DNA of 64,000 nucleotides from Drosophila persimilis (GCF_003286085.1 NW_020825713.1:62001-126000); one strand, 5' to 3'; shown: positions 34,796 to 44,464, numbered from the stretch's first letter. The notes: generated by a model not told the origin, from the letters alone. Translations and numbers: made by a program.

Positions 34796-37616
34796 TGGCG
34801 GAGGACAGGACCATGTCCAAAGAGTTTGGTGAACTGCTATTTGTTGTTTTGCTTGTTTTATTTGTATTGATATTTATTAATTTGACTATTGCAGAAAATA
34901 GACTATCGATTTTGGCCTCAAGTCTTGAGAGAAATTCTGCATTTTCTTTATGGGCATGGGACTGGAAATTTGCGGGGAGAGTTTTTTGCTGTTCTTGTTG
35001 CTGCTGGTGGTGGTGCTGCTGCTGCTCATCCCTCAACTTCTGTTGGAACTTGGCCAAATGATTTTCGGCCGGATTGGCTTGAGCACCTTGGCTATACAAG
35101 GGCCTGCGGGTGTTGGGCGTTGCTGCTGCTATTGGAGTTGGTGCTGGTGCTGCTTTGGCCCCTTGTACAACTCTTGCGCGCTGCTGCCGCTGATGCTGCT
35201 GCTGCTGTGGCCGCTTCCTTTGTGATGGCTGTTGCTGCTCAACAGTACGGACATATGGCTGCTGCTGTTGCTGTGGTCGGCGATGCTGCTGTTGATGATT
35301 GTCCGCTCGTGGCTGTTGCTGCTGCTGCTCCTGCTCAGTAATTCCGCTACGTACTACCCGGCTGTACGACGGCCTACCGCTGCCGCTGATTGTTGCTAGC
35401 TGCTGTTGTTGTTGTTGGCGGCCCTGTCGTTGCGTCTGCTGTGACTGCTGCTGATGCTGCTGCTGCTGCGTACGCTGATGTTTGTTGTGTTTCTGTTGTG
35501 GGCGTTGCTTCTCGGTTTGCTGCTGTGGCTGCTGGCGTTGCTGTTGATACTGCTGCTCACCGATGAGCCGGTTTGCCCTTAGATGGCTACGAGCCTTTTT
35601 GTAGGCGGCACATCCCTTGTAGCAGCTCACGTGCTTGCCGCTACAATTGGCGCATTTAAGATCCTCCTGCCTGGGTTTCCTGCATGCTGTTGTGGGGTGA
35701 TCTCCTGCGCATTTCATGCACTTGAATGGCCGTCTGCAATAATTTTTAGTATGCCCAAACTCCTGGCACCGATGGCATTGGGCTGGATCGCGTGGCTTGG
35801 CTTGTCTCACTATCGAGACGCACTGGTTGGCCAGTTGTTTAACGTCAAGTATTGCCTCATGGCCGCCATCCGCCTTGGGCTGAATTTCAACCTCAAAAAT
35901 GTTTAGAGGCCTTCCATTAAAACGGTGTTTTAATCCTCGGATAAACCGGGCAGTGTATCCGAGTCGTTCCAGCTCCTCCGTTATCCAGCTGCTGGGCGTA
36001 GTGTGGTGTAAATGCCGCACTATTACACGATAGCCCCTTTCGCTGCGCGGCTGGTGTGTATGCAGTTGAGTGCTATCTTCAGCAAGGGCGTTCTGTATGG
36101 CGTTGTATGTTGTCATGTCGTCGCACTGGACTCTGAGTCCACTGTTGGCCATCGATTTCGTCGTGAATTTCCCCACGTTCGGATTTATTGTCAATTTATT
36201 GATTAGGGGTACAATTGCAGGCACCAGGGGCAGGAAGATTGTAGGGACCTTGGTGCTGCGTAATGACGGTTGGACGGGCGTTATATTTATATTGATGTCT
36301 GGCTGGTGTTGAGGCTGATGGTTGTCCGTCTCCATCTGTTGACTTTCAGACCCCTTACTTTGTGGCTCCCTATGTTGAACCTCACTTGGTGGAACCGGAA
36401 CCTCACTATTTAGCGGTGAGCATATTTGGCCAACATCTGACTCCATCTGCCGAGTCTCGTGATGCAATCTTTTCGCAAACTGACTCTTGAACATGGGCGT
36501 GTCAAGTGCCAGGCAGGCAAAGTGGTCGTCATCTGAATCCGTTTCGATCGCCGCGCATCTTCTTTTGAGCGGCGAGCGAAACGAATTTGTTGTCAGGATA
36601 TCCTTTGCTATAGGGGTAAGGGGCAGGGGCGAGGGCATTTCATTGGCCAGTAGCGGGGGAACGCTATTAAGGCATTCCTTTACCAGCTGTGTTCTGGTAC
36701 TAGGCCTTGTCTGAGTATTATGCTCGTCCGCCTGAGTCAGAGTAGGCAGCAAGCATTTTCTGCTTCTGCTAGTATTATTGCTTTCAGTTGTCGTCAAACG
36801 TTGTTGCTGTTGCTGGTCATTGTTTTTCTGTATGCCGTTTATGGTTTCGGCATATGTCAATGTGTTTGTTTTTGTTTTGTTATTGGCGTAGGTCAGGGGT
36901 TTATGGTTCGGCGGGAGAGAGCAAGCATCTCTCTTTTTGTCATAAGTGTGTGAGTGCAAGTTTGGCGGCAAACGCTTTGGGGCTTGATGTGACGCGCCTC
37001 CGTTTTGATTGTGCGCCAAGGGCTCGGACGCTGAGAGAGCGCAAGCGTCGCTCTCTCTGATGCTTGTGTGAGTTGTTTGCTTGTTTTTGTTTTCGCTAAT
37101 GTTTTGGCGCGAAAACATATGGGCATAACATTTGTTCTTGTTTTGTTTATGTGCACTTAAATGCTCTTTTGTTAGTGCGAAAGCGCCGCTATTTTTGGAA
37201 CCCGTTGCACTTTCGCTGGGAGCTATTTTTGTCTGCGTGTTTGTACGTGTATTTGATGGCGGTTTTTCTTGTATGTTGGCGTCTGTTTTTGGTGGGATTG
37301 GCGAGTATTTTCTAACATATAAACCCCTGTCCACGAAACGACGCTCGAACTCCAGCACCGTAGCTCCCAAGGAGCTCACAGTACTCTCTGGCGAGTCCGT
37401 CTCCAACTCAGCCAGATCCGCATCCCCCTCTGAGTCGAACATTGGTTCGAAGATGGAAGCATTTGCGGAGGGGTTCCCTCCCAGGGGCCTGGTCGATATG
37501 TAGGTAGCACTATTTTGAGTAACGCACTCACCACCCGCTTCGGCTCTTGCCGAGTTGTCCATAGCATCCATAACATCCATTTTGTTGGTCGTCTGTTTTG
37601 GAGCAAATGCGTCCAT
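34776..37616 (-). CDS. gag: LINE A Gag (ORF1) with three zinc knuckles
   Basis: 946 residues from ATG at 37616, 218 nt after the element 5' end. The N-terminal 400 residues are polar, with D/E patches (DSEGDADLAELE). A conserved central region leads into three cysteine knuckles at about 612-672: CHRCQEFGHTKNYC, CMKCAGDHPTTAC and CANCSGKHVSCYKGC. This is the jockey-clade Gag pattern that binds element RNA. In telomere elements Gag also directs particles to chromosome ends. The last 250 residues are Q/H-rich, then a short helical segment (FLSRLEAKIDSLFSAIVKL). Through about residue 690 the sequence is almost identical to the Gag of LINE B and then departs abruptly. Confidence 0.85.
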   Translation of the reverse strand: MDAFAPKQTTNKMDVMDAMDNSARAEAGGECVTQNSATYISTRPLGGNPSANASIFEPMFDSEGDADLAELETDSPESTVSSLGATVLEFERRFVDRGLYVRKYSPIPPKTDANIQEKPPSNTRTNTQTKIAPSESATGSKNSGAFALTKEHLSAHKQNKNKCYAHMFSRQNISENKNKQTTHTSIRESDACALSASEPLAHNQNGGASHQAPKRLPPNLHSHTYDKKRDACSLPPNHKPLTYANNKTKTNTLTYAETINGIQKNNDQQQQQRLTTTESNNTSRSRKCLLPTLTQADEHNTQTRPSTRTQLVKECLNSVPPLLANEMPSPLPLTPIAKDILTTNSFRSPLKRRCAAIETDSDDDHFACLALDTPMFKSQFAKRLHHETRQMESDVGQICSPLNSEVPVPPSEVQHREPQSKGSESQQMETDNHQPQHQPDININITPVQPSLRSTKVPTIFLPLVPAIVPLINKLTINPNVGKFTTKSMANSGLRVQCDDMTTYNAIQNALAEDSTQLHTHQPRSERGYRVIVRHLHHTTPSSWITEELERLGYTARFIRGLKHRFNGRPLNIFEVEIQPKADGGHEAILDVKQLANQCVSIVRQAKPRDPAQCHRCQEFGHTKNYCRRPFKCMKCAGDHPTTACRKPRQEDLKCANCSGKHVSCYKGCAAYKKARSHLRANRLIGEQQYQQQRQQPQQQTEKQRPQQKHNKHQRTQQQQHQQQSQQTQRQGRQQQQQQLATISGSGRPSYSRVVRSGITEQEQQQQQPRADNHQQQHRRPQQQQQPYVRTVEQQQPSQRKRPQQQQHQRQQRARVVQGAKAAPAPTPIAAATPNTRRPLYSQGAQANPAENHLAKFQQKLRDEQQQHHHQQQQEQQKTLPANFQSHAHKENAEFLSRLEAKIDSLFSAIVKLININTNKTSKTTNSSSPNSLDMVLSSANDAFYV

Positions 37617-37834
37617 TTGGTGGCCTGGTCCAGGTACTCAGTAGCTTGCTTTTCCTTCCTCTTTCCTCCAGTTGGGTTTATTGGCTTCACTATTACAGCG
37701 CGATCACAGATGATTATATTGCATTATTTGCAATTATTTGGCACATATTGTTTATTTAGTTCATTTTCCCGGTTTAAACATGTATTTAAAAACATTTAAA
37801 GTTCCACATAAAACAACAACAAAACACAAGTCAC
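37617..37834 (-). other. 5' UTR of LINE A and head-to-tail joint with LINE B
   Basis: The 218-nt 5' UTR begins GTGACTTGTG exactly after ten A of LINE B. The same start is seen at 42957 and 62544. In HeT-A the promoter lies in the 3' end of the upstream neighbour. Here the neighbour's 3' end is in the right place for that, but I cannot show promoter activity. Confidence 0.6.
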
Positions 37835-39659
37835 TTTTTTTTTTCGATGTAATTAGATGCGCGTGCTCGCCTACGATGCGCACACTCGCCCGCCAGCTTT
37901 GCTACTGGCGGATTTTATTTCCAGCTTTTCCTATTACCATAACTTCGGCAATTTACATTTAAGCTTAACTAACAACAATAATGTGATTTTTAAAATTGGC
38001 GGGCTGTTAACATTAACATTACATTAACATCTAGAGACATGTTTACATTCTATTAGTATTACAGTCTGGTAGCCCTATTTTGACATTCGCAATAATTGAC
38101 GTACATTTATACAAACAAAGAGATAAGTATTGAACAAATTGCAACATTACTGATATTTATAGGCTAATTTAATTCTATTTATTTTCTATTTCAGGTACTG
38201 GAGGATCATCGTCGTCGTCTGGAGCAGTGTGGATGGCACAGGGCGCATCCGCCTCAGCGCTGGATGTGCACGTGTGTGTGATGCAGCAGATCGCGCATCT
38301 GCGGCATCGGAATTGGCAGAGGCAGGATCCAGGAGTTGGCGTGAATGGTGATGGTGTTTGGCGAGCGACTCTGGTCCGGACGCCCACGTTGCTTCTACCT
38401 GGAGATCTGGGGATTGGCACTGGTCCGGCCAATCGGGATGCGTTGACCAGTGGAAATGGCCGCAGTGGAAAAGGCCGCAAATGAGTGCGGATTGGCTGCA
38501 TCCGAGTGGCTGCTGGTCCGGCCACCCAGGATGCACTTTCGATGTGGATGGAGATGGAGATGGCGTGCTGGCCAGAGTCGACTGTATTGGCTGGCCTCGT
38601 CGTTGGATTGCTGCTGCTGTTTTGTGATGATGGCGTGACGTCACGGCCATCGGTTGATGGCAGCGTTGTCGGAGGGGCGTCCAAATTGGGCCCAACTTGG
38701 AACACAATGTTGCGGTTGGTGGCGAGGCAGGTACTGGAGAGGCAGATCTGTGAGTGTATTGACAGGTAAGTGTGATTAGTAGAAGTAATGGCTATTTTGT
38801 GTTGATGCGTGAATTGATGTTTTTCTTCTTTTAGCGGCAGCCTGGATGTTGATGGCGACGGCGATAGGGCCTTCGAATTTCGCCCATTTGGCAGGAATTG
38901 GGTGGCGAAATTGGTGTGGCACCTGCTGGAGAGGCAGCTCTATCGGAGGCATGGCAGGTACGTATGTTTTGTGTATGTTTGGACCATTTTGTGTTGATGT
39001 GTGTATTGATGTTTTTTCTCCTTTTAGCGGCAGCCTGTGGACTGGATGTTGTTGGCGACGGCGATAGGGCCTTCAAATTTCGCCCATTTGTAAGAAAGTG
39101 GATGGTGAATTTAGTGAGGCAACTGCTGGAGAGGCAGTTCTATCGGAGGCGTGGCAGGTACGTATGTTTTATGTGTGTTTGGACCATTTTGTGTTGATGT
39201 GTGAATTGACGTCATTTTTAATTTGTTTACAGTGGCTGCTCTGGACCTGTGCGGTGGATTGTCAGGAGCGTCGTCAATAAATACCAAAATGTCGTCCAAT
39301 TGGCATCAAATGTGTGGTGTTGATGACGGGGCAGCTGCTGGAGGGGCAGATCTGTCGGAGGCGTGGCAGGTACGTGTGATTATTTTGAGTTTTGTCCATA
39401 TTTTGTTGGTATGCGAATTGACGTCATTTTTGGTTTGTTTCAGTGGCTGCTCTGGACCTGTGCGGTGAATTGTCAGGAGCGTCGTCAATATATTCCAAGA
39501 ATGTCGTCAAATTAGCAGCAAAAGTTTGGTCTATTTGTCGTGGCATCTGCTGGTGGGGCCGCTCTGTCGATGGCGTGTCAGGTGAGTACGTATTGGTTAT
39601 GTGAGTTAACGTTTTCCATCTGTTTTTAGTGGCTGCCTCAGGACCGACTTTTGGGCTCA
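37835..39659 (-). other. Long 3' UTR of LINE B with tandem repeats carrying antisense splice sites
   Basis: The proximal part (38766-39629) holds about five diverged repeats of about 200 bp. On the + (antisense) strand each repeat has a pyrimidine tract plus AG, a block of 123-138 nt, then AG/GTACGT, GTAAGT or GTGAGT. Predicted antisense introns are 38766-38834, 38958-39027, 39158-39232, 39370-39443 and 39582-39629. The distal part has an open stretch ending in APDDDDDPPVPEIENK (stop near 38175). The hairpin CCGCCAG/CTGGCGG is at 37890-37911 and ten A follow. I see no protein clearly encoded. Confidence 0.7.
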
Positions 39660-42600
39660 TCAAAAGTAGTCAGAGTAGTAGCTATCGTAGTCGTCTATGA
39701 TATCCGCTATCTCGTCGTCAACTGAATCGTCGTCCGTCCACTGGTCGTCGCCATCGTCGCTGAGTGCTTCGCAGTCCATATCAGAGTCCTCCGATACGGC
39801 TGCGGCGTCAGGTTGTGTATTGGCGGCGGGTCTTGTAGGTGTTGGTGTTGGTGCTGCTGCTGGTGGCTGTGTTGGAGGATTGGCCGCTGCTGAGCCACTG
39901 CCCTTTGCTTCCGTCAGGCTTGCAATTAATGTGGTAAGTTCTTGCAGTTTTTTTTCCAAGTTTTCAATTTTAACGGCGTACTCTTTTAGGAGTCCCACAC
40001 ACTTGCCATCGCATTGGATGGCTGGCTGCTGCTGATGCTGGGGATTTCTCGGCGTCTGGAAACTTTTTGGAGTTGGCTGCACCCGTTGATCGCGCTGGCA
40101 TTGGCGCCCCTTGGCCTGTGGCTGGGAATGATGGCCGCGATGCTGGTGCTGCTGCTGGTGCTGCCGACCCAAATTGTGTCCGCGCTGCTGCTGTTTTTGT
40201 TTATGTTGCTGCTGCTGCTCATCCCTTAGATTTTGCTGGAACTTGGCCAAATGGTTTTCGGCCGGATTGGCTTGAGCACCTCGGCTATACAAGGGCCTGC
40301 GGGTGTTGGGCGTTGCTGCTGCTGCTGCAGCTGGTGTTTGTGCTGCTGGTTTGGCCGCCTGTCTGCCGCTTGAATGCTGCTGTTGCTGTTGGTGTTGTGG
40401 CCGCTTCTTTTGTGATGGCTGCTGCTGCTTGGGGGCGGGGATATGGGGCTGCTGTTGCTGGGAAGGACGACGACTGCTCGTCGGCTGTTGCCGTTCTGCC
40501 GCGCGTGGCTGCTGCTGCTGCTCAGCATTCCCAGACCGCAACACACTGCTGTAGGAAGGCCTGCCATTGCCTCTGGTGCCTGTGTTTGCTGTCTGCTGTT
40601 GTTGTTGCTGGGATTGGGATTGGCGACTCGGCTGCTGAGTTTGTGGGCGTTGTTGGTCAGTTGGCTGCTGAGGCTGCTGGCGTTGCTGTTGATACTGCTG
40701 CCTCTGCTGCTCACCGATGAGCCTGTTTGCCCTTAAATGGCTGCGGGCCTTTTTGTAGGCGGGACAACCCTTGTAGCAGCTCACGTGCTTGCCGCTACAA
40801 TTGGCGCATTTGGGATCCTCCTGCCTGGGTTTCCTGCATGCTGTTGTGGGGTGATCTCCTGCGCATTTCATACACTTGTATGGCCGTCTGCAATAGTTTT
40901 TTGTGTGGCCAAACTCCTGGCACCGATGGCACTGCGCTGGGTCGCGTGGCTTGGCTTGTCTCACTATGGAGACGCATTGGCTGGCCAGTTGTTTAATTGC
41001 GAGTATTGCCTCATAGCCGCCATCCGCCTTGGGCTGAATTTCAACCTCAAATATGTTTAGAGGCCTTCCATTAAAGCGATGTTTGAGTCCTCGGATAAAC
41101 CGGGCAGTGTATCCGAGTCGTTCCAGCTCCTCCGTTATCCAGCTGCTGGGCGTAGTGTGGTGTAAATGCCGCACTATTACACGATAGCCCCTTTCGCTGC
41201 GCGGCTGGTGTGTATGCAGTTGAGTGCTATCTTCAGCAAGGGCGTTCTGTATGGCGTTGTATGTTGTCATGTCGTCGCACTGGACTCTGAGTCCACTGTT
41301 GGCCATCGATTTCGTCGTGAATTTCCCCACGTTCGGATTTATTGTCAATTTATTGATTAGGGGTACAATTGCAGGCACCAGGGGCAGGAAGATTGTAGGG
41401 ACCTTGGTGCTGCGTAATGACGGTTGGACGGGCGTTATATTTATATTGATGTCTGGCTGGTGTTGACTTTCAGACCCCTTACTTTGTGGCTCCCTATGTT
41501 GAACCTCACTTGGTGGAACCGGAACCTCACTATTTAGCGGTGAGCATATTTGGTCAACATCTGACTCCATCTGCCGAGTCTCGTGATGCAATCTTTTCGC
41601 AAACTGACTCTTGAACATGGGCGTGTCAAGTGCCAGGCAGGCAAAGTGGTCGTCATCTGAATCCGTTTCGATCGCCGCGCATCTTCTTTTGAGCGGCGAG
41701 CGAAACGAATTTGTTGTCAGGATATCCTTTGCTATAGGGGTAAGGGGCAGGGGCGAGGGCATTTCATTGGCCAGTAGCGGGGGAACGCTATTAAGCCATT
41801 CCTTTACCAGCTGTGTTCTGGTACTAGGCCTTGTCTGAGTATTATGCTCGTCCGCCTGAGTCAGAGTAGGCAGCAAGCATTTTCTGCTTCTGCTAGTATT
41901 ATTGCTTTCAGCTGTCGTCAAACGTTGTTGCTGTTGCTGGTCATTGTTTTTCTGTATGCCGTTTATGGTTTCGGCATATGTCAATGTGTTTGTTTTTGTT
42001 TTGTTATTGGCGTAGGTCAGGGGTTTATGGTTCGGCGGGAGAGAGCAAGCATCTCTCTTTTTGTCATAAGTGTGTGAGTGCAAGTTTGGCGGCAAACGCT
42101 TTGGGGCTTGATGTGACGCGCCTCCGTTTTGATTGTGCGCCAAGGGCTCGGACGCTGAGAGAGCGCAAGCGTCGCTCTCTCTGATGCTTGTGTGAGTTGT
42201 TTGCTTGTTTTTGTTTTCGCTAATGTTTTGGCGCGAAAACATATGGGCATAACATTTGTTCTTGTTTTGTTTATGTGCACTTAAATGCTCTTTTGTTAGT
42301 GCGAAAGCGCTGCTATTTTTGGAACCCGTTGCACTTTCGCTGGGAGCTATTTTTGTCTGCGTGTTTGTACGTGTATTTGATGGCGGTTTTTCTTGTATGT
42401 TGGCGTCTGTTTTTGGTGGGATTGGCGGGTATTTTCTAACATATAAACCCCTGTCCACGAAACGACGCTCGAACTCCAGCACCGTAGCTCCCAAGGAGCT
42501 CACAGTACTCTCTGGCGAGTCCGTCTCCAACTCAGCCAGATCCGCATCCCCCTCTGAGTCGAACATTGGTTCGAAGAGGGAAGCATTTGCGGAGGGGTTC

Positions 42601-42740
42601 CCTCCCAGGGGCCTGGTCGATATGTAGGTAGCACTATTTTGAGTAACGCACTCACCACCCGCTTCGGCTCTTGCCGAGTTGTCCATAGCATCCATAACAT
42701 CCATTTTGTTGGTCGTCTGTTTTGGAGCAAGTGCGTCCAT
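39660..42740 (-). CDS. gag: LINE B Gag with three zinc knuckles and acidic C-terminus
   Basis: 1,026 residues, ATG at 42740. The N-terminal two thirds is near-identical to Gag of LINE A, including knuckles at about 605-665 (CHRCQEFGHTKNYC, CMKCAGDHPTTAC, CANCSGKHVSCYKGC). The rest is its own: Q-rich stretches, a predicted coiled coil (LLKEYAVKIENLEKKLQEL), a P/A linker, then a strongly acidic tail ending DDYDSYYSDYF. The stop codon is the end of the coding part of the element, since no second ORF follows. By analogy with HeT-A it would package its own RNA and borrow RT from A-type elements. Its role at telomeres is inferred from layout only. Confidence 0.85.
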   Translation of the reverse strand: MDALAPKQTTNKMDVMDAMDNSARAEAGGECVTQNSATYISTRPLGGNPSANASLFEPMFDSEGDADLAELETDSPESTVSSLGATVLEFERRFVDRGLYVRKYPPIPPKTDANIQEKPPSNTRTNTQTKIAPSESATGSKNSSAFALTKEHLSAHKQNKNKCYAHMFSRQNISENKNKQTTHTSIRESDACALSASEPLAHNQNGGASHQAPKRLPPNLHSHTYDKKRDACSLPPNHKPLTYANNKTKTNTLTYAETINGIQKNNDQQQQQRLTTAESNNTSRSRKCLLPTLTQADEHNTQTRPSTRTQLVKEWLNSVPPLLANEMPSPLPLTPIAKDILTTNSFRSPLKRRCAAIETDSDDDHFACLALDTPMFKSQFAKRLHHETRQMESDVDQICSPLNSEVPVPPSEVQHREPQSKGSESQHQPDININITPVQPSLRSTKVPTIFLPLVPAIVPLINKLTINPNVGKFTTKSMANSGLRVQCDDMTTYNAIQNALAEDSTQLHTHQPRSERGYRVIVRHLHHTTPSSWITEELERLGYTARFIRGLKHRFNGRPLNIFEVEIQPKADGGYEAILAIKQLASQCVSIVRQAKPRDPAQCHRCQEFGHTKNYCRRPYKCMKCAGDHPTTACRKPRQEDPKCANCSGKHVSCYKGCPAYKKARSHLRANRLIGEQQRQQYQQQRQQPQQPTDQQRPQTQQPSRQSQSQQQQQQTANTGTRGNGRPSYSSVLRSGNAEQQQQPRAAERQQPTSSRRPSQQQQPHIPAPKQQQPSQKKRPQHQQQQQHSSGRQAAKPAAQTPAAAAAATPNTRRPLYSRGAQANPAENHLAKFQQNLRDEQQQQHKQKQQQRGHNLGRQHQQQHQHRGHHSQPQAKGRQCQRDQRVQPTPKSFQTPRNPQHQQQPAIQCDGKCVGLLKEYAVKIENLEKKLQELTTLIASLTEAKGSGSAAANPPTQPPAAAPTPTPTRPAANTQPDAAAVSEDSDMDCEALSDDGDDQWTDDDSVDDEIADIIDDYDSYYSDYF

Positions 42741-42957
42741 TTGGTGGCCTGGTCCAGGTACTCAGTAGCTTGCTTTTCCTTCCTCTTTCCTCCAGTTGGG
42801 TTTATTGGCTTCACTATTACAGCGCGATCACAGATGATTATATTGCATTATTTGCAATTATTTGGCACATATTGTTTATTTAGTTCATTTTCCCGGTTTA
42901 AACATGTATTTAAAAACATTTAAAGTTCCACATAAAACAACAAAAAACACAAGTCAC
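42741..42957 (-). other. 5' UTR of LINE B and joint with LINE C
   Basis: 217 nt, nearly identical to the A and E 5' UTRs. It starts GTGACTTGTG immediately after nine A of LINE C (42958-42966), with no target duplication. Confidence 0.65.
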
Positions 42958-43339
42958 TTTTTTTTTCGATGTAATTAGATGCGCGTGCACGCCTACGATG
43001 CGCACACTCGCCCGCCAGCTTTGCTACTGGCGGAGTTTATTTCCAGCTTTTCTTATTACCATAACTTCGGCAATTTACATTTAAGCTTAACTAACAACAA
43101 TAATGTGATTTTAAAATTGGCGGGCTGTTAACATTAACATTAACATTACATTGACATTACATTAACATTAACATTAAAACATGAAACTAATGGTCTGGCA
43201 GCCCTTATGTGTCAATCACAGGATTAACGTACATAAATCAGCAGGTGGTCACAAACAGATAAGTATTGACAATATTTGAACAATTGTTTACATTTTAATC
43301 TAATTTAATTATATTTTATTTCTATTTGCAGGTACTGGA
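42958..43339 (-). other. 3' UTR of LINE C
   Basis: Near-identical to that of LINE A: the taatgt repeats, the hairpin CCGCCAG/CTGGCGG (43012-43033) and nine A. Confidence 0.7.
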
Positions 43340-44464
43340 TCATCGTCGTCGTCTGGAGCAGAGTGTTTGGCACGGTGCGCAACCGTACGGCGCTGGGTGA
43401 GCGCGTGTGTAAGGTGCGGCAGGAGACGTGGACAATGCACAGCGCCGTGCAGAGTGGATGGAGCGATCGCCGTGGTCCTCCAGGTGGCCCGGGATTCGGC
43501 CAAATTTGTGTGGCGATGGTTGCCAGCAGCCATGAAGTGCAGGAAAACCACCCCTGCGTGGATTCGGATGCGCCATGTGTGTAGCGCAAGCGTGTCCAAA
43601 TTGGCATTCATGGCCAACCAGCAGCCGTGATGACTCTCGTCCGCGGAGCCCTTCTGGAGGCCGGATGCCGTGGTGACGCCCATGAGAAAGGATCAGAGGA
43701 GCAACTAGGGGTGTCGCCCGGTGTCGCAAGCGTGTTTTCACGCGCTTCAGGTGAGTATTTTTGGTTCTCTGTGGATGGAATGAAGGTGTGCAAATTAAAA
43801 CCATTTTTACACTCACCAGGAATACCGACAAAGACCAACACAAGAGTATTGGACTAGCTGCGGCCGGATTGCGGCATCCCAGTGAGCGGCGCCTTGCTGC
43901 ACCAAAGTGCGGAGTGACTGTGGCGGTGTGCGCAATGTGCCGGCCGGCATCATCGTCGTTGTTGTGGTCATCGTCATCTGAGATGGATTGGACATCGGTG
44001 ATGATTTGGACGTCGTCGTCGTCGTCATCTGAGATGATTTGGACGTCGTCGTCGTCGTCGTCGACCACCCGTTCAAGGCGCCGTCGGACTTGCTCCAGTC
44101 CGTGGTCCAGAAGTGCCTCTTGCGGATTGCGTCGATGGCTGTCGTCCAGGGTGCGTGAGCTGCTGCTTGCAGCCCGTGTCTGGCAACGATGATGTGACGT
44201 CTGCCGGTTGCTGCTCGCCAGAATTTGCTGTGTCTGCTGCTGGGTCCGCTGCTGCGTCTGCTGCTGCATCTGCTGCTGAGTCTGCTGCTGCGTCTGCTGC
44301 TGAGTCTGCTGCTGGGTATGCTGCTGCGTCGCTGGATCGGGATCCCCCTCGTAATCTGGCAGGATTATCCTTTGGACAGAAAGTGGCTGGCCAAAGATAA
44401 GAGCCACTATTCTTTCTCGGGGAGTTTGGCCGCTGAGGTATCGTTTTCTGAAGCAATTTATCAT
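43340..44464 (-). CDS. LINE C third ORF: Q-repeat protein with acidic VQII motifs
   Basis: About 374 codons from the first ATG (MINCFRKRY). The frame is open upstream to about 44710, overlapping the ORF2 end. It has the same plan as in LINE A, but the TQQQ/TQQR repeat is shorter by 24 codons. The C-terminus ends ...APCQTLCSRRRR in the frame also used by LINE D. It contains the same overlapping sense and antisense intron signals (about 43749-43823). The product is unrecognised. Conservation of the frame between C and D mainly reflects recent common origin. Confidence 0.4.
   Translation of the reverse strand: MINCFRKRYLSGQTPRERIVALIFGQPLSVQRIILPDYEGDPDPATQQHTQQQTQQQTQQQTQQQMQQQTQQRTQQQTQQILASSNRQTSHHRCQTRAASSSSRTLDDSHRRNPQEALLDHGLEQVRRRLERVVDDDDDDVQIISDDDDDDVQIITDVQSISDDDDHNNDDDAGRHIAHTATVTPHFGAARRRSLGCRNPAAASPILLCWSLSVFLVSVKMVLICTPSFHPQRTKNTHLKRVKTRLRHRATPLVAPLILSHGRHHGIRPPEGLRGRESSRLLVGHECQFGHACATHMAHPNPRRGGFPALHGCWQPSPHKFGRIPGHLEDHGDRSIHSARRCALSTSPAAPYTRAHPAPYGCAPCQTLCSRRRR

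Larger units (their letters stand above)
30025..37834 (-). mobile_element. LINE A: full-length jockey-clade, telomere-type element
   Basis: 7.8 kb: 5' UTR (37617-37834), gag, ORF2, a third ORF, a 3' UTR and oligo(A) of 9. The 5' end GTGACTTGTG abuts the oligo(A) of LINE B at 37834/37835. The 3' oligo(A) abuts a broken DINE-1 at 30024. There is no target-site duplication. All three main frames are open, so this copy may be intact. By content it is the local counterpart of TAHRE/TART. Confidence 0.8.
37835..42957 (-). mobile_element. LINE B: gag-only, HeT-A-like element
   Basis: 5.1 kb with one long ORF (Gag) and a 1.8-kb 3' UTR, with no trace of endonuclease or RT. The 5' UTR and most of gag are nearly identical to LINE A, as are the last 250 bp before oligo(A). 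The middle is unrelated to A but related to the 3' UTR of the 4-kb array units. A diverged second subfamily therefore shares the layout, which argues against a one-off deletion. Gag-only elements relying on a partner for RT are the hallmark of HeT-A. Confidence 0.8.

Noticed and set aside
38195-39629. Protein-coding host exons on the + strand
   Set aside because: Splice signals are strong, but every reading frame I followed through the blocks meets stops (for example soon after CGGCAGCCTGG at 38835). The blocks are repeats inside a LINE 3' UTR.
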